NCBI GenBank assembly: GCA_003505715.1
Contig: DNXU01000600.1
Location: 5,379-14,332 of the forward strand
DNA from: Cyanobacteria bacterium UBA8803
GTDB lineage: Bacteria; Cyanobacteriota; Cyanobacteriia; Cyanobacteriales; Coleofasciculaceae
Direction: 5' to 3'
Length of the DNA: 8,954 nt
The translations under genes and the position numbers were made by a program. Below the pieces are notes generated by a model. That model searched no databases and was not told the DNA's origin. It worked only from the letters and a program-made list of their open reading frames with translations. This document shows, piece after piece, positions 1 through 5,963 of the stretch (position 1 is the first letter of the stretch; every line of letters starts with the position of its first letter).

Positions 1-14
1 TCATCCCTCATCCC
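1..14. repeat. Two heptanucleotide copies at window edge
   Basis: TCATCCC occurs twice in direct succession and is followed by the related TCTCCCT, just ahead of the first gene. Cyanobacterial genomes are known for short tandem heptamer repeats between genes, and this could be the end of such an array cut by the window edge. Only two exact units are visible, so chance is possible. Confidence 0.3.
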
Positions 15-21
15 TCTCCCT

Positions 22-1821
22 ATGATTAAGCACAATAAACGTTTTCTGCTGCTAACGTTTGGGATAGCTGTGTTGTTAATTGGTGGCGGCATCGCTGCCT
101 ACTCGCTGTTGGTGCAGCGATTTCTTTTCCTGGAAAATGCTCCGGTGGGTACTCAATTAGTGCCGCAAGATGCCCTACTCACGGTATCAGTCTCTACAGA
201 TACCGCCCAATGGCAGCAGTTGCAGCAGTACGGGACGCCGGAAACTAGAGCGGTCTTGGAAAAACAGCTGACTCAGCTGCGGCAGAATCTCCTCAGTGCT
301 AACGGCTACAATTATGAGAAAGATATCCAGCCTAGTTTGGGGGAAACTTTCGTTATTGCCTATCTGGGGTCTGGAACCTCAACCTCAGGGAGAGAGCAAA
401 AGCAACAGCCTTGGCCCGGAATACCCTTTAACCAATCCCCCGACCTGATCGTATTGCCGATGGCAAATCCAGTACAGGCAAAGCAGCTTTTAGACAAAGC
501 CAAGTCTCAGAAAGTGGCTCAGGTGGTGGAGAGAACCTATAAGGGCGTTCAGATTAGCGAAACCCAAAAAAATGGTGTGCTGAATAATTCTGCTGCCGCG
601 CTGGGACGTTTCTTGGTGGTTACAAAAAATCCCAAAACCACAGAACAAGTTATTGACACCTACAAAGGAGCCGCCTCCGTTGCTGCCACGCCGGGGTATA
701 TCGAGAAATTAGGTAAAATTGATGCCCCTACGCCTTTTGCTCGGGCATATTTGAACGTACCATCGCTAACGGCAGCTGCTGCGGCAAATTCTACGCGATC
801 GCGCTCTCCTGAACAATTAGCAGATCAAGAACAACGGCAGGGAGTCGCAACTACAGTAACCTTAGAACCAGAAGGAATTCGTTTTCAGTCCGTTTCTTGG
901 CTCAAGCCGAAGAGCGAGCGCAAGTATAAGGTGAAGAACACTGCTAACCGCTTGCCCAGACAGCTACCTGCGAACACCCTATTGGCGCTCTCTGGAGGTA
1001 ATTTAGCCCAACTGTGGCAAGATTATGTCCAAGGAGCTGCATCAAATCCCTTGGCTCCGAATTTCCCGGCTAATGTGAGTGCTGGTTTGCAGGCAACCTT
1101 AGGTTTAGATCTAGAGGAAGATTTACTGCCTTTGATGGGAAGTGAATTTGCAGTAGCGTTAATTCCTGCCTCCGAGGACATGCTGAAGCTACCGGAAAAT
1201 TTACAACCGTTGCCAACTTTAGGTGCTGGGGTAGTGTTGATGTTTCTTTCTAGCGATCGCTCCCGCACCGAGAAAATCTTCCAACACCTTGATAATGTGA
1301 TGGAAACTCGGTATCAGTTCCTCGTCGAAAAAACCCAACTTAATGGTCAACCTGTAGTGAACTGGACATCTCCCCTGGCAGGGGTAAGTGCCACCCACGG
1401 CTGGTTAGAAGGCAATATTGCCTTCCTCACCCTAGGGGCACCTATTGCTAGTGCGATCGTACCCCAGCCCCCAGCTACGCTGATCCAAACCTCTCTCTTC
1501 CAACAGGTGGTGCCGGATCGGATCAATCCCAGGAACGGTATGTTTTTTCTAGATATCGAGCGTACTTTCAACCGGGGGAATCTAAATTTGCCCGAACTGC
1601 CATCAGAACCAAAAAGTCTGCTCCAGGCGATCCGTGCGATTGGGTTTGCAGTAGCCATTAACGACGAACGCACAACTCGCTTTGATATGTTTGTCAAGTT
1701 GAAGAAAGCTATAGCACCCAGCGCTTCCCCGGCACCAGACAAGAAACCGAGTACCCCAAGCAGTCCCAAACCGGCTCAGACTCCTCAAACTCCTAGATCT
1801 CCTAGCAGTCCATCGCCTTGA
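22..1821 (+). CDS. DUF3352 domain-containing membrane-anchored protein
   Basis: This 599-residue protein has no known enzymatic role. A short basic N-terminus (MIKHNKR) is followed by one hydrophobic segment at about residues 8-31, which should act as an uncleaved anchor or signal, leaving the rest outside the cytoplasmic membrane. The long middle part alternates statements such as LPQDALLTVSVST, GETFVIAYLG and GSEFAVALIP, the repeated half-domain style I associate with the cyanobacterial DUF3352 family. The last 30 or so residues form a low-complexity Pro/Ser/Thr/Lys tail. ATG at 22 is chosen because it places the basic residues directly before the hydrophobic segment. There is no clear ribosome binding site, and the frame stays open to the window edge, so an earlier start is formally possible. 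Two HIP1 palindromes lie inside the gene, which fits resident chromosomal DNA. Family assignment is from recall of the sequence style; function is unknown. Confidence 0.8.
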   Translation: MIKHNKRFLLLTFGIAVLLIGGGIAAYSLLVQRFLFLENAPVGTQLVPQDALLTVSVSTDTAQWQQLQQYGTPETRAVLEKQLTQLRQNLLSANGYNYEKDIQPSLGETFVIAYLGSGTSTSGREQKQQPWPGIPFNQSPDLIVLPMANPVQAKQLLDKAKSQKVAQVVERTYKGVQISETQKNGVLNNSAAALGRFLVVTKNPKTTEQVIDTYKGAASVAATPGYIEKLGKIDAPTPFARAYLNVPSLTAAAAANSTRSRSPEQLADQEQRQGVATTVTLEPEGIRFQSVSWLKPKSERKYKVKNTANRLPRQLPANTLLALSGGNLAQLWQDYVQGAASNPLAPNFPANVSAGLQATLGLDLEEDLLPLMGSEFAVALIPASEDMLKLPENLQPLPTLGAGVVLMFLSSDRSRTEKIFQHLDNVMETRYQFLVEKTQLNGQPVVNWTSPLAGVSATHGWLEGNIAFLTLGAPIASAIVPQPPATLIQTSLFQQVVPDRINPRNGMFFLDIERTFNRGNLNLPELPSEPKSLLQAIRAIGFAVAINDERTTRFDMFVKLKKAIAPSASPAPDKKPSTPSSPKPAQTPQTPRSPSSPSP

Positions 1822-1862
1822 AAATAGTGCAATTGAGGTCTATAGCGGTTCTCAAATGAAAG

Positions 1863-1893
1863 GAACGCAAAGTCAAGCGCAAAGAACGCTAAG
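1863..1893. repeat. Imperfect tandem CGCAAAG repeat
   Basis: Three imperfect units of 9-11 bases follow each other: GAACGCAAAG at 1863, CAAGCGCAAAG at 1874 and AACGCTAAG at 1885. Sequences of this kind recur between genes in many cyanobacterial genomes. It lies 41 bases after the DUF3352 stop codon and directly before the large inverted repeat. No coding role is visible. Confidence 0.45.
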
Positions 1894-1907
1894 AAGAGAG
1901 GTGGGGC

Positions 1908-1956
1908 GATCGCTCCAAAACGCCAACCGCACCTTGACTAGTCAAGTGGAGCGATC
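1908..1956. repeat. Nested inverted repeat with HIP1 at its foot
   Basis: GATCGCTCCA at 1908-1917 is exactly complementary to TGGAGCGATC at 1947-1956, giving a perfect 10-base-pair stem around a 29-base interval. That interval ends with a perfect 14-base palindrome, CTTGACTAGTCAAG at 1933-1946, which abuts the right arm. The HIP1 octamer at 1906-1913 overlaps the left arm. No T-run follows, so a simple intrinsic terminator for the DUF3352 gene is not supported. A dispersed intergenic repeat or a protein-binding palindrome is possible. Confidence 0.55.
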
Positions 1957-1996
1957 ATCCTCTGTCCTTGCCGCCTAATCACCCGAATTGGGGTAG

Positions 1997-2019
1997 TTAG
2001 AAAGCTAAAGTCTTTCTAA
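1997..2019. other. Perfect 8-bp hairpin in intergenic region
   Basis: TTAGAAAG at 1997-2004 pairs exactly with CTTTCTAA at 2012-2019 around the 7-base loop CTAAAGT. On the plus strand a further G-U pair (1996/2020) is possible. The hairpin stands 13 bases before a second, GC-rich hairpin, so the two may belong to one transcribed leader or to one small RNA. No known RNA family is recognised. Confidence 0.4.
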
Positions 2020-2031
2020 TCAAAAGTTAGC

Positions 2032-2074
2032 CCTCCTGGGTTATCGGTTGGGACGTAGCCAGGAGGTTATTTGT
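2032..2074 (+). terminator. GC-rich hairpin followed by T-rich stretch
   Basis: CCTCCTGG at 2032-2039 pairs exactly with CCAGGAGG at 2059-2066 across a 19-base loop, and TTATTTGT follows at once. It could be a rho-independent terminator for upstream plus-strand transcription, but the loop is long and the T-run is broken by A and G. An alternative is a structured leader of the helicase mRNA, whose start codon lies 120 bases downstream. Confidence 0.3.
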
Positions 2075-2176
2075 AAGACGCAATTAGTTAAGCTGTAATA
2101 GAGCTATTCTTCTTCTGCTAAATTATTTCATTGTGGCTAGACTGGGGTGAGAAATCATCTGAAGGTAATTGTTTGC

Positions 2177-2182
2177 AGAGGA
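2177..2182 (+). promoter_or_regulatory. Ribosome binding site deciding the helicase start
   Basis: AGAGGA stands 3 bases before the ATG at 2186. The longer in-frame alternative, GTG at 2147, has only GGGG placed directly against it and would add 13 residues (MRNHLKVIVC...) without a recognisable domain. The ATG is therefore preferred. Confidence 0.5.
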
Positions 2183-2185
2183 ACA

Positions 2186-4801
2186 ATGGTTAAATTCCGT
2201 ACTTCTACTTCAGAAGATCCTAAACCTGAGTCCATCGTGGCCATGTTTCAAGATCTTAATCGTGATCCATCTATTAAGTTTCTCCATTTTCATCAAGGAA
2301 AGATTTTGGAGGACTACTGCAATCAAAAAGACACTAAAGTTAATCAAAAATATATTCAGGTTAAGGATTTAGCAATTGAGCTGCCTACAGGCACAGGTAA
2401 AACCCTAGTTGGTCTTCTTGTTGCTGAGTATCGCCGTCGCGTCTTCAATGAACGAGTTGTTTTTTTGTGTCCAACTAGACAACTTTGCTCTCAAGTCAAT
2501 GAACGTGCCCGGCTATATGGAATCAACACAGCTTTACTAGTTGGCTCTCAGAGTAAATATGATTCAGGTCAATTCTATGCGTATCAGCAAGCTAAATCGA
2601 TTGCGATAACTACATATAGTGGAGTTTTTAACACCAATCCTCGCATTGATGATCCTGAAGTAATTATTTGTGATGATGCTCATGCAGCAGATAACTATAT
2701 TTCTGCTCTCTGGACTCTTTCTATTAGTCGCTCAGCACATAAAAATCTATATATGGCTGTCTATAGACTACTTGAACCAACTATGCCAAAATACATAGCT
2801 CATAAAATTGAAACTGGTGGCAGTAGTCGATTTGATGAGTTCTCAGTAGATTTACTTTCAACGATAGCGTGGCATGGTTATCTAACTCAGTTGGGACAAA
2901 TTTTAGAAGAATTTGCTTCTGAATACGAAGACCTCAAGTATTCATGGAGTATTCTTGCCTCCCATTTTGAAGCTTGCTCAATCTATTTGTCACCAAAAAG
3001 TATTGAAATTCGCCCTCTTATTCCACCAACTCAAACTCATCAACCTTTTTCAAATGCTAAACAGCGTATATATATGTCGGCTACATTGGGAGAAGATGGA
3101 GATATAGAAAGAGTTTTTGGAGTTAAATCAATCGCTCGATTACCAATCCCTGAAGAATGGCATAAGAGAAGCACAGGTAGAAGATTGATTCTTTTCCCTG
3201 GTCTATCAGCTAATCAAGACTCCATAAATACAGCAGTGGATATGGTGAAGCAATTAGAGCGTGCCCTAATTCTTGTTCCTGATAATAAAAGACTAGAAGT
3301 ATGGGAGAAGAAGTTAAAGAAGACGCATGACATTATTAAATCTGAAGATATTGAACAAAACCTGGAAGCTTTTACTAAATCTTCAAAACCATCTGTAGTT
3401 CTCCTAGCGACTCGTTACGATGGAATCGATTTACCAGGAAAAGATTGCCGTTTCATGATATTGGACGGAGAACCCTCTGCTTCAGGTTTGCAAGAATTCT
3501 ATTTAAGAACTGGTCTTGGCGCTTCTTCTCAACTACATAATCGTATTCGTACTAGAATAACTCAGGCACTTGGGCGATGTACTCGTGATGAGAGCGATTA
3601 CTCTGTAGTGTTTGTTTTGGGAGATAAGCTAACGCAAAGATGTTGTACTAAAACCCTTACTCAGGGTATGCATCCAGAACTTCAAGCTGAGATAGCGTTT
3701 GGTTTAGAAAACTCTACTGATCATACACCGCAAGAATTTGTCGAACTTGCTCAGTTATTTCTAGATCGTTCACCTGATTGGCAAGATGCAGAACAGGATA
3801 TTCGCAAAAAACGTGATTCTCATGCAAAAGTTCCTGACCCTACAACTGAATCCCTGAAGCAGGCAATGCCTCATGAGATTGATTATGTATATGCTTCATG
3901 GAAAGGGCAGCACGAAGATGCCCTGAGCATAGCGGCTAAAATTTTAGCTGCTTTAGAAGGAGGAGCAGATCTCAAACCATACAGAGCTTTCTGGCTACAT
4001 CAAGCAGCTACCTCTGCATTTCTCGCTTGGCAGCACTCTGGCAATGAAACTTTCAAGCTTACGGCTATCTCATACTTAGATAAAGCTTCGGGAGCCTCTT
4101 CAAACATTACTTGGTTAGGTAAGTTACGTTCTCAACTTTCGGGCCAGTCTGAGGATGATATTGCTGAAGTTTTACCTATACAGGAGTGGTTTTTGAAGAT
4201 TAATGATTTGCTTCAGCAATGGAAAATTATGGGTAGTAATTATTCCAGAAGAGTTTCTGAAGTTCAGAATTACGTTGAGAATAAAAGTGCTAAAGCTTTT
4301 GAAAAGGGCTTAGCTACATTAGGCGAAATGTTGGGAGCTAAAAGTCATCAGTGGACAGATGATGGTGCTCCTGATGGGCTTTGGGTGTTTGGTAGCTGGC
4401 ACGCTTTTGTATTTGAGGCTAAAACTGACGAAAGTCCTGAAGATGGGATTTCACTTGATACAGTGCGTCAAGCCCGCACCCACGAGCAACGTGTAAGGGC
4501 AGATAACTTAATTCCTGATTTTATTCCATGTTCTACGATCATTATTTCGCCACGAGCGACTGTGCATAAGCTGGCAACATCTCACGTTGAGGATATTGCT
4601 TACCTATCCCACGATGAGGTGATCAAGTTGTTCAATGATGCTGCATTAGCTCTTGAAAGACTTCGAGCCTCGACAGCCGGAAGTACAGAAGAAGCTTTGC
4701 AAGATAATGCTTTGCAGTTCTACAGAGAAAAAGCGGTTGCATTGCAAGATGTTAAGAATCGACTTCTTCGGAGAAAGCTGAGAGATTTACCAGTCCAATA
4801 G
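2186..4801 (+). CDS. Rad3/DinG-like SF2 helicase with C-terminal PD-(D/E)XK nuclease domain
   Basis: Counting from ATG 2186 (871 residues), the N-terminal half has helicase motifs in order: Walker A PTGTGKT at 67-73, Ia CPTRQLC at 95-101, Walker B DDAH at 163-166, III SAT at 298-300, an XPD/DinG-style motif V (ATRYDGIDLPG) at about 408-418, and VI QALGRCTR at 460-467. It should couple ATP hydrolysis to movement on DNA. I see no convincing four-cysteine iron-sulphur cluster of the XPD kind. A helical linker follows, then PD at 729-730, ExK at 744-746 (FVFEAKT) and a following Q at 762, the layout of a PD-(D/E)XK nuclease. The fusion points to processing or destruction of DNA, probably in phage defence; that role is inferred. 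The gene is AT-rich compared with the DUF3352 gene and contains no HIP1 site. The XamI-type pair begins 196 bases downstream on the same strand. GTG at 2147 is an alternative start (884 residues). Confidence 0.75.
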   Translation: MVKFRTSTSEDPKPESIVAMFQDLNRDPSIKFLHFHQGKILEDYCNQKDTKVNQKYIQVKDLAIELPTGTGKTLVGLLVAEYRRRVFNERVVFLCPTRQLCSQVNERARLYGINTALLVGSQSKYDSGQFYAYQQAKSIAITTYSGVFNTNPRIDDPEVIICDDAHAADNYISALWTLSISRSAHKNLYMAVYRLLEPTMPKYIAHKIETGGSSRFDEFSVDLLSTIAWHGYLTQLGQILEEFASEYEDLKYSWSILASHFEACSIYLSPKSIEIRPLIPPTQTHQPFSNAKQRIYMSATLGEDGDIERVFGVKSIARLPIPEEWHKRSTGRRLILFPGLSANQDSINTAVDMVKQLERALILVPDNKRLEVWEKKLKKTHDIIKSEDIEQNLEAFTKSSKPSVVLLATRYDGIDLPGKDCRFMILDGEPSASGLQEFYLRTGLGASSQLHNRIRTRITQALGRCTRDESDYSVVFVLGDKLTQRCCTKTLTQGMHPELQAEIAFGLENSTDHTPQEFVELAQLFLDRSPDWQDAEQDIRKKRDSHAKVPDPTTESLKQAMPHEIDYVYASWKGQHEDALSIAAKILAALEGGADLKPYRAFWLHQAATSAFLAWQHSGNETFKLTAISYLDKASGASSNITWLGKLRSQLSGQSEDDIAEVLPIQEWFLKINDLLQQWKIMGSNYSRRVSEVQNYVENKSAKAFEKGLATLGEMLGAKSHQWTDDGAPDGLWVFGSWHAFVFEAKTDESPEDGISLDTVRQARTHEQRVRADNLIPDFIPCSTIIISPRATVHKLATSHVEDIAYLSHDEVIKLFNDAALALERLRASTAGSTEEALQDNALQFYREKAVALQDVKNRLLRRKLRDLPVQ

Positions 4802-4887
4802 GAAAAGACTGTCAGTGGAGCAAAGTCTAGAGCCGCAGTCGAGGGCTAGCACTGCGTTGGTGCGGACCGAATAGAGGTTATCTGCCG

Positions 4888-4909
4888 CCGCTCATCTCAA
4901 CCGTTAGGC
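4888..4909 (+). other. attC-like half site (possible integron cassette boundary)
   Basis: The stretch begins with CCGCTCATCT and ends with CAACCGTTAGGC. Its last seven bases, GTTAGGC at 4903-4909, fit the attC core GTTRRRY, and the preceding bases have the spacing and composition of the L' box seen in cassette attC sites. The position, about 100 bases after a stop codon, suits an attC that follows its gene. The matching left half is poor: GTCCAAT at 4793-4799, overlapping the helicase stop, differs from RYYYAAC in its last base, and no integrase is in view. The whole 4802-4997 spacer is GC-richer than its flanks and holds no convincing ORF. Confidence 0.3.
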
Positions 4910-4997
4910 TGCTCAGTCCTCAGTGGTGACGTAGACAGCTTTCCCATTTGTGAGGCAGCAGGGGGTAAAGTAGAAGCGAACTCCCCGTTAAGCTCGA

Positions 4998-5963
4998 ATG
5001 GCTGTAAATCGTGATAAGCCCGATCGCTGGAAACCAGATATAGCCCAGTCTGTAGATATGTACAACACATGGTTCATGAATTTTGCTCCGCAAGCATTTC
5101 GTGAAACTCGTGTTAAAGTTACTGAAGTTGTGGCATCAACACTAAAAGCTACCAACAACCTCAAAAATTTAGAGCCAGAAATTCTTCGACAGAATCCAGG
5201 TATACTCCCAACTCTCAGAATGTGTACCTGTCCACCAATTGCCAGAGATCGACTAATTGGGCTGGCGGGCGTGTCTAAAAGTGTTGTGGATCGTATGGAA
5301 GTTGGCGGGAAATTACCTGTTCGCCTGACAAGCGATCGCCTTGATGAAGAATTGAGAAAAATCACAAATATTGTTTCAAGGTTGGCAGATCGGGATATTT
5401 TTACCTGGCTAAACACGCAGCAAACACCAACAGAAAGCGAAATCTACCGCGCAGCAACGATTGTTGCAGATCGTTTGTGCGGCTCATCAGCAGATCCCAT
5501 CGTTCGTAACGCTCAAGAGGCAAGGCAGCTACAGGAGATAGCCGCATGGCTTAATGGACGTGGTTATCGTCAGTTGCCTGCGGCTCAAAGAGTGCGGTTT
5601 AATGAAATGCCGCCAGGAACATACAGTTTTCGGTTGAATATCCCTGTCAACTTGTCAGATGAGGGCGGTAAGACAGTTAATATCCCTGTTGATGCTGTCA
5701 TTATGCGTAAAACTGCTCAGTACGGAGATTATCCCTTACTGATAGAAGCCAAATCAGCAGGTGATTTTACAAATGTCAACAAGCGTAGAAAGGAAGAAGC
5801 TCGAAAAGTCCAGCAGCTAAAAGCAACCTATGGCAACACAATAGAGTTTATTTTATTCTTATGTGGTTACTTTGACAGTGGATACTTAGGCTACGAAGCT
5901 GCCGAGGGTATAGATTGGGTTTGGGAACATCGTATAGATGACTTGGCAGAATTTAGATTATAA
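4998..5963 (+). CDS. XamI-family type II restriction endonuclease
   Basis: This 321-residue protein should cut DNA at a short palindrome; XamI itself recognises GTCGAC. The N-terminus (MAVNRDKP, WKPDIAQSVDMYN, WFMNFAP) matches what I recall of the XamI family. Residues 82-100 (RDRLIGLAGVSKSVVDRM) look like a helix-turn-helix and may take part in DNA recognition. The nuclease core is at the C-terminus: D232 in IPVDAV, then E250 and K252 in LLIEAKSAGDF, a clear D-(x)n-ExK arrangement, with an earlier helix containing E180 that may complete the site. Length appears normal and no residue is missing, so the enzyme is probably active. The ATG has no good ribosome binding site. Its 3' end overlaps the methyltransferase gene by 26 bases, which implies one transcript and coupled translation. 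No controller (C) gene is visible. A HIP1 site lies at 5332-5339. Target specificity is inferred from family only. Confidence 0.8.
   Translation: MAVNRDKPDRWKPDIAQSVDMYNTWFMNFAPQAFRETRVKVTEVVASTLKATNNLKNLEPEILRQNPGILPTLRMCTCPPIARDRLIGLAGVSKSVVDRMEVGGKLPVRLTSDRLDEELRKITNIVSRLADRDIFTWLNTQQTPTESEIYRAATIVADRLCGSSADPIVRNAQEARQLQEIAAWLNGRGYRQLPAAQRVRFNEMPPGTYSFRLNIPVNLSDEGGKTVNIPVDAVIMRKTAQYGDYPLLIEAKSAGDFTNVNKRRKEEARKVQQLKATYGNTIEFILFLCGYFDSGYLGYEAAEGIDWVWEHRIDDLAEFRL

Noticed and set aside
1023..1788. Minus-strand open frames inside the DUF3352 gene
   Set aside because: They are antisense to a convincing long gene and their translations are Ser/Arg-rich with no recognisable domain.
2040..2070. 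GTAGCCAGGAGG as part of a cobalamin riboswitch
   Set aside because: The likeness is limited to GCCAGGAG; the conserved B12 box and the remaining riboswitch core are missing, and the downstream gene is not a B12 gene.
2087..2093. GTTAAGC upstream of the helicase as a second attC core
   Set aside because: It fits GTTRRRY, but that motif occurs about once per kilobase per strand by chance and there is no L' box before it.
2147..2185. GTG start for the helicase, 13 residues longer
   Set aside because: The ATG at 2186 has a good AGAGGA ribosome binding site, and the extra residues look like translated leader sequence.
4948..4976. Sigma70-like promoter TTGTGA, 17 bases, TAGAAG before the endonuclease gene
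   Set aside because: Each box matches only four of six consensus bases; a match this loose is expected by chance.
4988..5416. Minus-strand open frame opposite the 5' end of the endonuclease gene
   Set aside because: Antisense to a gene with clear family features; the translation is Ser/Arg-rich and unrecognisable.
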